Below, in pieces: positions 1-5,767 of a stretch of 7,767 nucleotides of DNA. Each line of letters starts with the position of its first letter. Positions within the stretch are counted from its first letter, which is position 1. Source of the stretch: Spirosoma sp. (GTDB lineage: Bacteria > Bacteroidota > Bacteroidia > Cytophagales > Spirosomataceae). The DNA lies in NCBI GenBank assembly GCA_028288385.1, contig JAQBNX010000525.1, positions 1 through 7,767 on the forward strand, in the 5' to 3' direction. The translations under genes were made by a program, and so were the position numbers. Under the pieces are notes generated by a model that ran no database searches, was not told the DNA's origin, and worked only from the letters and a program-made list of their open reading frames with translations.

Positions 1-1946
1 ATGTCAGGCAGCTGTGGACGATCCGGCAGTATGCGGGCTTCTCTACCGCCGAAGCATCCAACGCTTTCTATCGGCGAAACCTCGCGGCCGGCCAGAAAGG
101 GCTGTCGGTAGCGTTTGACCTGGCCACCCACAGGGGCTACGACTCCGACCACCCGCGCGTAGTAGGTGATGTGGGCAAAGCAGGCGTAGCCATCGACACG
201 GTTGAGGATATGAAAATCCTGTTTGACCAGATTCCGCTCGATCAGATGTCGGTGTCGATGACCATGAACGGCGCCGTGCTGCCCATCATGGCGTTTTTCA
301 TCGTGGCAGCCGAAGAGCAGGGCGTTCCGCCGGAGAAGCTGTCAGGAACAATCCAGAACGACATTCTCAAGGAGTTCATGGTGCGCAATACATACATCTA
401 CCCACCCGAGCCATCCATGCGCATAGTAGGCGATATTTTTGCTTATACGGCGCAGCACATGCCCCGGTTTAACTCCATTAGCATCAGCGGCTATCATATG
501 CACGAAGCGGGTGCCCCGGCCCATATAGAGCTGGCCTATACGCTTGCCGATGGGCTCGAATACATCCGCACCGGTTTGCGGTCGGGCATGAGCATCGACG
601 ATTTTGCCCCGCGGCTATCATTCTTCTGGGGTATTGGCATGAACCACTTCATGGAAATTGCCAAGCTTCGAGCAGGGCGGCTCCTATGGGCGAAGATCGT
701 TCAGCAGTTTGGCCCCAAAAACCAGAAGTCACTGGCTTTACGAACGCACTGCCAAACATCGGGCTACAGCCTCACCGAGCAGGATCCGTTTAATAACGTA
801 GCCCGCACCACTGTTGAAGCCCTGGCGGCCGTGCTGGGCGGAACCCAAAGCCTGCACACGAATTCACTGGATGAAGCCATCGCCTTGCCGACCGATTTTT
901 CGGCCCGCATTGCCCGGAATACGCAGTTATATCTGCAGCACGAGACAGACATTACCCGCGCCATTGACCCGTGGGGCGGTTCCTATTACGTCGAATACCT
1001 GACGAAGGAACTAGCCGATAAAGCCTGGGGCCTGATTGATGAAGTGGAAAAGTTGGGCGGCATGACTAAAGCCATCGAGACAGGCCTCCCGAAACTACGT
1101 ATTGAAGAAGCTGCTGCCCGCAAACAGGCGCGCATCGATGGCGGCAAAGACATCATTGTAGGCGTCAATCGTTACCGTCCTACTTCAGAACAACCCCTGG
1201 AGACACTCGACATCGACAATGCGTCCGTTCGCGAATCGCAGATAAAACGGCTGGAGCGGGTGAAATCAGAACGGGATAATCACCAGGTCGAACAGGCACT
1301 GGCAGCCATCACGCAAGCGGCCCGGCAACCAGGAGAAGCAAATTTACTCGCCCTCGCCGTTGACGCGGCCCGTCAACGCGCTACGCTCGGCGAAATCTCA
1401 GACGCGATGGAAAAAGCATTTGGGCGGCACAAAGCCACCATCCGGGCCGTTTCGGGCATTTACTCGGCCGAAGTATCGGACGATGAAAACTTCCGGCTGG
1501 CCCGCGACATGAGCGATCAATTTGCCCGACTTGACGGGCGTCGGCCGCGCATCTTAGTGGCCAAAATGGGACAGGACGGTCATGACCGGGGGGCAAAAAT
1601 CATTGCCACCAGTTTTGCCGATCTGGGTTTCGATGTTGACATGGGACCCTTATTTCAGACACCCGCTGAAGTGGCCCGGCAAGCGGCCGAAAACGATGTG
1701 CATATTGTAGGGGTGTCTAGCCTGGCAGCAGGGCACAAAACGCTGGTGCCGCAGTTGATTAATGAACTAAAAAAAATCGAACGCGATGATATTTTAGTTA
1801 TTGCAGGGGGGGTGATACCAGCGGCCGACTACCAGTATCTATACGACGCCGGAGTGCGGGGCATCTTTGGGCCGGGAACGGTAATATCAATAGCAGCCCA
1901 GAAGATCCTGACCGAATTAATGGAGCCAAACAGACATTTGGGGTAA
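1..1946 (+). CDS. scpA: Methylmalonyl-CoA mutase, large (B12-binding) subunit, 5'-truncated
   Basis: The enzyme isomerises (R)-methylmalonyl-CoA and succinyl-CoA in the cytoplasm using adenosylcobalamin. The frame is open from base 3 (647 codons, TAA at 1944-1946). The family is usually about 710-720 residues, so roughly 65-70 N-terminal residues lie outside the window. The GTG at 171 is internal: conserved family sequence ([25 protein letters not shown]) continues upstream of it. Numbering codons from base 3, the substrate-binding TIM barrel comes first. It holds the active-site Tyr of QYAGFST (bases 30-32) and the His of HCQTSG (747-749), both known catalytic positions in the family. The C-terminal cobalamin-binding domain (about residues 514-645) carries DGHDRG, with the cobalt-ligand His at 1581-1583, then SSL (1716-1724) and GG (1806-1811). 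All key residues are present. The gene is also called mutB. The small subunit, if there is one, would probably lie upstream, outside the window. Confidence 0.97.
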   Translation, partial: VRQLWTIRQYAGFSTAEASNAFYRRNLAAGQKGLSVAFDLATHRGYDSDHPRVVGDVGKAGVAIDTVEDMKILFDQIPLDQMSVSMTMNGAVLPIMAFFIVAAEEQGVPPEKLSGTIQNDILKEFMVRNTYIYPPEPSMRIVGDIFAYTAQHMPRFNSISISGYHMHEAGAPAHIELAYTLADGLEYIRTGLRSGMSIDDFAPRLSFFWGIGMNHFMEIAKLRAGRLLWAKIVQQFGPKNQKSLALRTHCQTSGYSLTEQDPFNNVARTTVEALAAVLGGTQSLHTNSLDEAIALPTDFSARIARNTQLYLQHETDITRAIDPWGGSYYVEYLTKELADKAWGLIDEVEKLGGMTKAIETGLPKLRIEEAAARKQARIDGGKDIIVGVNRYRPTSEQPLETLDIDNASVRESQIKRLERVKSERDNHQVEQALAAITQAARQPGEANLLALAVDAARQRATLGEISDAMEKAFGRHKATIRAVSGIYSAEVSDDENFRLARDMSDQFARLDGRRPRILVAKMGQDGHDRGAKIIATSFADLGFDVDMGPLFQTPAEVARQAAENDVHIVGVSSLAAGHKTLVPQLINELKKIERDDILVIAGGVIPAADYQYLYDAGVRGIFGPGTVISIAAQKILTELMEPNRHLG

Positions 1947-2004
1947 TTCTCATCATCACTATTGTCCCGTTCGGCACCAAAAAAACGGCATTCGACAAGA
2001 TTGG

Positions 2005-2036
2005 TTTCTCCACGTAGGACCGCCGGTGCACCTTTG
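2005..2036 (+). promoter_or_regulatory. Possible weak Bacteroidota promoter before the TonB receptor gene
   Basis: The 124-bp gap between the mutase stop and the receptor ATG holds no gene. The best match to the Bacteroidota -7 element TAnnTTTG is CACCTTTG at 2029-2036 (one mismatch). It has a TTTC at 2005-2008, 20 bp upstream, in the place of the -33 element TTTG. A rival, TAGATTTTG at 2042-2050, has one base too many. Either would give a short leader before the ATG at 2071. The match is poor and is offered only as the best candidate. No Shine-Dalgarno sequence precedes the ATG. Confidence 0.2.
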
Positions 2037-2070
2037 ACCAATAGATTTTGAACGCACACAACCGATTATC

Positions 2071-4752
2071 ATGAAGACCCTATTACTCACGCTGCTCATC
2101 GTTAGCTCAACTTTATCTTTCGCACAGTTCCCGGGTGGTGGCGGACCCGGTGGCGGCCGCCCGGGTGGTGGCAACGGCGATGATCGGCCCAGACGTGCTG
2201 AACAACCAACGGGTATAACAGAGTCTGAACCATTACCGAAGGGCAACGGGAAAATAGCGGGTGTGCTAACCGATTCGACGACGGGCAAACCCGTTGAGTT
2301 TGCCACCATTGCGCTGCTCAACGCACAAACTAACAAACCCATTGACGGCGCTACGTCTGATGACAAAGGTAAATTTGTGCTTAGTAAACTGCCTCCCGGC
2401 AGCTACCGGCTCCAATACTCATTCATTGGCTACCGGGACAAACGTACCGACCTTATTACCGTAGTACGCGGTACCGATCTTAATCTTGGCACGGTAAAAC
2501 TTTCAGCCGACGTGCGCACCCTGAGCGAAGTAAACGTAGTGGGACAGTCGGCGATGATTGAAGAAAAAGTGGACCGGCTCGTCTATAACGCCGACAAAGA
2601 TATTATGGCTAAAGGGGGCGATGCGGGCGACGTGCTGCGTAAGGTTCCCATGTTGTCGGTTGATCTGGACGGCAACGTCAGCCTGCGGGGCAGTGCTAAC
2701 GTGCGAGTACTGATCAATAATAAACCAAGTACGATCGTTGCCAGCAGTGTGGCCGATGCCCTGAAGCAAATTCCGGCCGACATGATCAAAACGGTGGAAG
2801 TAATCACCAGCCCTTCGGCCAAGTACGATGCAGAAGGATCGGCGGGTATCATTAACATTGTCACCAAGAAAACAACTTTGCAGGGCGCTACGCTCGATGT
2901 AAATGGGGGAGCAGGCAACCGGGGAGCTAACCTCGGCATCAACGGCAACTACCGCGTGGGCAAAATGGGCTTCTCGCTCGGTGGGTTCGGGCGGGCAGAA
3001 TACAACGTCCGGGGTGCTTTCAGCAACGACCAGACCACTGCTTCGCCTAATGGCCCTGTGCGGACTCTTCAGTCGGCCAGTACGCTCAACCAGCGGCTGT
3101 TTGGCAACTACCAGTTAGGCTGGGACTACGATATCAACAAAAACACGTCGCTCACGGCGAGCCTCCGCTATGGTGCCCGCAATGGCGTAACCAACCAAAC
3201 GAACCTGTTAACCCAGACCTTTCTGCCAAACGGGTACTTCCCGCTCATTAACGACCGCAACGTGAAGACCACAGACCTATCTGGTACGGTAGATGGCAAC
3301 ATAACGTATACCCGGACCTACAAACCACGGCAGGAACTGAGCGTACTAGCCCTTTACAGCCGCAACAACCGCACAAACAACTTTGTGGCCGACATTCTTA
3401 GCGGGACGGATTTTGAGACCATTACCTCGCGCCAGCGCAATGACAACCAGAGTTACAACCAGGAGTCGACGCTGCAGGTTGACTATGAAACGCCTGTAAA
3501 AACCAATCAACTGGTAGAGTTTGGCGCGAAAGGTATTTTGCGACAGGTTAACAGTGACTACGCTTACCTGCGGGCTGCAAGCTCCGACGCCCCGTTTGTG
3601 ACCGACAATACCCGCCCGGCCAATGCGCTCTTCTACGATCAGAACATAGCCGCTACGTACCTGTCCTATACGCTTACAACAAAGAATAAGTATACGATCA
3701 AAGCCGGTGCGCGGTATGAGTACACGTTTGTGAACGCCCGATTTACGAATGCCTCAACAGAGCAAACAAATGCGGCTGGCACTAATTCAATCCCTAACTA
3801 CGGCAACTTAGTACCGAGCATCAATATCTCGAAAAATCTTGGCAGCGGCCGGATTATCAAACTGGCTTACAACCGCCGAATTCAGCGTCCGGGCATTCAA
3901 TTTCTGAACCCTAACGTCAACACAGCCAACCCCACCAACATCACACGAGGCAATCCGTACCTGTCGCCTGAACTAACCGACAACCTCGAATTCAGCACCA
4001 GCGCCAACATCAAAGGGCTGTATCTTAATGCGTCGCTGTTTGCCCGGCGGACTAACAATGAGATCACAGCAGTGCGCGATACGGCGCGGCAGGCATTTGG
4101 CGATGTGACTAATCCGGTGTTCCAGCAGGTCATCCGAACTGATTACCAAAATATCGGGCGGCAGGATGCCTATGGACTTAACCTGTTTGGCAATGGAACA
4201 CTGTTCTCGAAATGGCAGCTTGGTGGTGGCATCGACATTTTCCACGTCAGCCTTACGAACAACAATGCAAACCCGATCTACTCAGCGTCGAACGCTGGGT
4301 GGATTGTTTCGGGGCGGCTGATGAGTAGCCTTACGCTCAAAAACGGCTGGGCGGCACAGGTATTCGGCGGGGCACGGGGTAGGCAGGTGCAGTTACAGGG
4401 GTACCAGAGTACTATGTACTTCTACAGTTTCGGCATTCGGAAAGACTTCAACCAGAAGAAAGCCAGTTTAGGTTTGGCCGCCGAAAATATTTTCAACCAT
4501 CCCTTCATACAGCGGTCTGAACTACGCTCACCGATCTTGTCGCAGTACAGCATGAACAATTTCTACAATGCCGGTGTCCGATTGACGTTTAGCTATAAAA
4601 TTGGCAAAATGAGTTTCGACAGCCCGCAGAAACGCCGGAAGTCCATTGACAACGACGACGTGAAGGGTGAAGGCGGAGGAGGCAATGACGCCCCGCAACA
4701 GACTGCTCCTGCTCCCGCTGGTGGAGGAGGTGGCGGACGGCCCCGCTCGTAG
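2071..4752 (+). CDS. TonB-dependent receptor-like outer-membrane beta-barrel protein
   Basis: Predicted outer-membrane transporter of 893 residues; the substrate cannot be read from the sequence. Residues 1-18 are a signal peptide (Lys then a Leu-rich core, likely cut after SFA). Residues 20-40 are Pro/Gly-rich. Residues 61-145 form a carboxypeptidase-regulatory-like domain (GKIAGVLTDSTTGKPVEFAT, later FIGYR). Residues about 165-267 are the plug, with VSLRG, VLINNKPS, and SPSAKYDAEGSAGIINIV as the plug end. Residues about 270-849 are rich in alternating polar/aromatic beta-strands, ending in RLTFSYKIGKMSF. A 44-residue basic and Gly/Pro-rich tail (850-893) follows the last strand. The motifs fit the 'outer membrane beta-barrel family' subgroup of TonB-receptor-like proteins (OMP_b-brl_3 type) better than SusC. 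No SusD lipoprotein gene follows, so this is not a SusCD pair. The next gene starts 96 bp downstream behind its own promoter-like element. The family call is strong; the ligand is unknown. Confidence 0.93.
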   Translation: MKTLLLTLLIVSSTLSFAQFPGGGGPGGGRPGGGNGDDRPRRAEQPTGITESEPLPKGNGKIAGVLTDSTTGKPVEFATIALLNAQTNKPIDGATSDDKGKFVLSKLPPGSYRLQYSFIGYRDKRTDLITVVRGTDLNLGTVKLSADVRTLSEVNVVGQSAMIEEKVDRLVYNADKDIMAKGGDAGDVLRKVPMLSVDLDGNVSLRGSANVRVLINNKPSTIVASSVADALKQIPADMIKTVEVITSPSAKYDAEGSAGIINIVTKKTTLQGATLDVNGGAGNRGANLGINGNYRVGKMGFSLGGFGRAEYNVRGAFSNDQTTASPNGPVRTLQSASTLNQRLFGNYQLGWDYDINKNTSLTASLRYGARNGVTNQTNLLTQTFLPNGYFPLINDRNVKTTDLSGTVDGNITYTRTYKPRQELSVLALYSRNNRTNNFVADILSGTDFETITSRQRNDNQSYNQESTLQVDYETPVKTNQLVEFGAKGILRQVNSDYAYLRAASSDAPFVTDNTRPANALFYDQNIAATYLSYTLTTKNKYTIKAGARYEYTFVNARFTNASTEQTNAAGTNSIPNYGNLVPSINISKNLGSGRIIKLAYNRRIQRPGIQFLNPNVNTANPTNITRGNPYLSPELTDNLEFSTSANIKGLYLNASLFARRTNNEITAVRDTARQAFGDVTNPVFQQVIRTDYQNIGRQDAYGLNLFGNGTLFSKWQLGGGIDIFHVSLTNNNANPIYSASNAGWIVSGRLMSSLTLKNGWAAQVFGGARGRQVQLQGYQSTMYFYSFGIRKDFNQKKASLGLAAENIFNHPFIQRSELRSPILSQYSMNNFYNAGVRLTFSYKIGKMSFDSPQKRRKSIDNDDVKGEGGGGNDAPQQTAPAPAGGGGGGRPRS
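2130..2172 (+). repeat. 13-bp direct repeat, 30-bp period, coding the Gly-rich segment
   Basis: CCCGGGTGGTGGC occurs exactly at 2130-2142 and again at 2160-2172, with a degenerate copy between them (around 2146-2154). The 30-bp period is in frame and encodes a PGGGG-PGGGR-PGGG stretch just after the signal peptide of the receptor. It probably arose by in-frame duplication, and its length may vary between strains. Confidence 0.8.
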
Positions 4753-4758
4753 TATTCA

Positions 4759-4768
4759 GAAACGTTTC
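4759..4768. promoter_or_regulatory. Perfect 10-bp palindrome GAAACGTTTC, possible operator
   Basis: GAAACGTTTC is fully self-complementary and centred on CG. It lies 6 bp after the receptor stop and 41 bp before the -7 element of the next gene. LacI-family repressors commonly bind palindromes with a central CG flanked by A and T runs, so an operator is plausible. No regulator gene is visible in the window, and a 10-bp palindrome can occur by chance. Confidence 0.3.
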
Positions 4769-4781
4769 AGACCTTCAGACC
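4766..4781 (+). repeat. Tandem 8-bp repeat TTCAGACC x2
   Basis: TTCAGACC occurs back to back at 4766-4773 and 4774-4781. A related TTCAGA stands 11 bp upstream of the first copy, at 4755-4760. The first copy shares bases with the GAAACGTTTC palindrome, and the second overlaps the left arm of the hairpin at 4777-4809. It may be a clustered protein-binding site or a slippage product. Confidence 0.6.
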
Positions 4782-4809
4782 ATGCAAGTTTCTAAAACCT
4801 GCATGGTCT
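4777..4809 (+). terminator. Strong intergenic hairpin; possible terminator, operator or dispersed palindrome
   Basis: The left arm AGACCATGCA (4777-4786) and right arm TGCATGGTCT (4800-4809) are perfectly complementary over 10 bp. After one A/C mismatch, GTTT (4788-4791) pairs with AAAC (4795-4798) around a tiny loop. The structure begins 24 bp after the receptor stop, which suits a transcription terminator. The T-tract after it is weak, however, and the right arm directly abuts the -7 element at 4810-4817. An operator role, or a dispersed intergenic palindrome of a kind found in Bacteroidota genomes, is therefore equally possible. The hairpin itself is certain; its role is not. Confidence 0.55.
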
Positions 4810-4817
4810 TATCTTTG
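4789..4817 (+). promoter_or_regulatory. Predicted Bacteroidota-type promoter for the DUF4405-like gene
   Basis: TATCTTTG at 4810-4817 matches the Bacteroidota primary-sigma -7 consensus TAnnTTTG exactly. TTTC at 4789-4792 lies 17 bp upstream and differs by one base from the -33 element TTTG. Transcription would start around 4823-4826, giving a leader of about 25 nt before the TTG start at 4849. The -33/-7 spacer is almost wholly occupied by the loop and right arm of the hairpin at 4777-4809. Confidence 0.6.
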
Positions 4818-4848
4818 CTCCAATAATCAGTTAAAACCAAACACTACC

Positions 4849-5577
4849 TTGAAATCAAAAAATCTCGTCAGCCTGTCGGTGGCACTCGTTTTTCTCTTTC
4901 TGTCTGTGACTGGGCTGCTCATCTACTTCGGTCAGGGCTCCCACGCTGTTGAACATATCCACGCCTGGTTTGGTATCCTGTTTGTGACGGCTGCCCTGTT
5001 CCACATCGTAAATAACTGGTCATCCATTGTGGGTTACTCCAAAGACCGCCGAACGGGCGGCATCCGGCGGGAATTCGTGCTTCCAGCACTTGTGGCGGTC
5101 GTATTCGCCGGGGGCATTGCCGCCGACCTGCCCGTCTTCGGCAAGTTGGCCAATGCGGGAAAAAACCTGGTACGGGGTGCCCGCCCCCGACCTGGTGGTT
5201 CCTTGTCGCAAACCACCGTCGACTCCATAGCCCGCGCCACAGAGATGGCCTATGCCAACGCCACCAGTAAAGGGGATACGGCAGCTATTGGGTCTGTTGT
5301 GGATAAAAAAACCACTATCCTGGCCGAAGACGGTACGTTTCGAAGCGTGGGCGACCGACTTACGGTTCCGGGCGAATCCATGCAGCCAACCATCGATCGG
5401 GCCGAAGCCATTGGCGACAACGTAATAGTGGTTCAGGGCACCTCGAGTAACACCACCAAAACCAGTACGTTTATTTATACGCACGTATTGAAGCGGAACG
5501 GAGAAAAGTGGCAGATTACCGCTGTGCAAACAGCCCGTCCCGCCACAAAACTGGTTGAAACCACGGCGGCTAACTAA
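4849..5577 (+). CDS. DUF4405-like membrane protein with C-terminal NTF2/SnoaL-like domain
   Basis: A 242-residue protein of unknown function. Hydrophobic helices lie at about residues 6-27, 38-56 and 77-94. His32, His36, His38 and His52 cluster at the start and end of helix 2 (HAVEHIHAWFG, then ALFHIVNNW), the pattern of DUF4405-like proteins related to cytochrome b561, so haem b binding is plausible. The basic loop KDRRTGGIRRE (66-76) should be cytoplasmic. That places the C-terminal part in the periplasm. Residues about 122-230 resemble an NTF2/SnoaL-like (DUF4440-type) domain, with an ATSKGDTAAIGSVV segment and a terminal THVLKRNGEKWQITAVQ strand pair. The start is TTG: it is the first possible start after the in-frame TAG of the preceding gene at 4750, it lies behind a good promoter, and no ATG occurs before residue 133. 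Its role may be redox or ligand sensing in the envelope, but this is unproven. Confidence 0.85.
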   Translation: MKSKNLVSLSVALVFLFLSVTGLLIYFGQGSHAVEHIHAWFGILFVTAALFHIVNNWSSIVGYSKDRRTGGIRREFVLPALVAVVFAGGIAADLPVFGKLANAGKNLVRGARPRPGGSLSQTTVDSIARATEMAYANATSKGDTAAIGSVVDKKTTILAEDGTFRSVGDRLTVPGESMQPTIDRAEAIGDNVIVVQGTSSNTTKTSTFIYTHVLKRNGEKWQITAVQTARPATKLVETTAAN

Positions 5578-5597
5578 ATAGGCAAACACCTCCCTGA

Positions 5598-5613
5598 TTG
5601 CAACCTTGCAACG
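5598..5613 (+). repeat. Tandem 8-bp near-repeat TTGCAACC/TTGCAACG
   Basis: Two adjacent copies agree at 7 of 8 bases, 20 bp after the stop of the DUF4405-like gene. Each contains the palindrome TTGCAA. They may be a small binding site or chance; no promoter motif is next to them. Confidence 0.4.
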
Positions 5614-5618
5614 AAGCC

Positions 5619-5628
5619 CGGCCGGCCG
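5619..5628. repeat. 10-bp GC-only palindrome CGGCCGGCCG
   Basis: A perfectly self-complementary GC-only block stands out in the A/T-richer 186-bp spacer between the DUF4405-like gene and the DUF5686-type gene. It is too short and lacks a T-run, so it is not a convincing terminator. Confidence 0.35.
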
Positions 5629-5713
5629 ACGTATCCATCTATAAACGAGGGTAAGTCAAACGATTAAAATTACGGATCAATCAACTAAAAAACCCTCCAT
5701 ATAGTAAACTCTG

Positions 5714-5763
5714 TTGACTATCCTTCGGTTAACGAGTATGATCCATGCTCAACCGATAGTTGA
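5714..5763 (+). promoter_or_regulatory. Long imperfect hairpin ending at the start codon of the DUF5686-type gene
   Basis: TTGACTAT (5714-5721) pairs with ATAGTTGA (5756-5763), CGGTT (5726-5730) with AACCG (5751-5755), and GAGTATG (5734-5740) with CATGCTC (5744-5750), around the loop ATC. This gives 20 pairs, three of them G-U. All unpaired bases (CCTT at 5722-5725, AAC at 5731-5733) are on the 5' arm, and the 3' arm is fully paired up to the base before the ATG at 5764. The one-sided bulges fit an RNA element better than a DNA operator. If transcribed, it could limit ribosome access to the start. No clear TAnnTTTG promoter was found upstream of it, so whether it is transcribed is uncertain. 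Confidence 0.45.
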
Positions 5764-5767
5764 ATGA
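5738..5767 (+). CDS. Possible 9-codon leader ORF overlapping the next start (ATGA)
   Basis: ATG at 5738 opens a 9-residue frame (MIHAQPIVE). Its TGA at 5765-5767 overlaps the ATG of the next gene at 5764-5766 in an ATGA arrangement typical of translational coupling. Its start codon lies in the 5' arm of the hairpin at 5714-5763, next to the loop. It has no ribosome-binding sequence, and a frame this short arises easily by chance, so this is only a candidate leader peptide. Confidence 0.15.
   Translation: MIHAQPIVE

Noticed and set aside
171..173. GTG at 171 as the real start of the mutase
   Set aside because: Conserved mutase sequence including the active-site Tyr continues upstream in the same frame to the window edge.
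1963..1997. Possible terminator after the mutase (TGTC, CCGTT pairing with AACGG, GACA)
   Set aside because: The main stem is only 5 bp with a 12-nt loop, the outer pairing needs a 5-nt bulge, and no T-run follows.
1798..2366. Overlapping - strand frames (87, 76 and 135 codons) spanning the mutase-receptor gap
   Set aside because: They overlap two confident + strand genes. The Pro-rich stretch is just the antisense of the Gly-rich coding repeat, and there is no family resemblance.
4750..4851. Stop-codon readthrough joining the receptor and the DUF4405-like protein
   Set aside because: The two genes share a frame and the 32 codons between them are open, but that is likely by chance. The spacer holds a promoter and a hairpin, and the downstream protein has its own N-terminal membrane helix.
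5020..5589. 189-codon open frame on the - strand
   Set aside because: It lies antisense to the well-supported DUF4405-like gene. The translation shows no recognisable domain, and it looks like a codon-bias shadow.
5647..5697. GAGGGT and ACCCTC inverted pair in the spacer before the DUF5686-type gene
   Set aside because: Six-base arms separated by a loop of about 39 nt are expected by chance.
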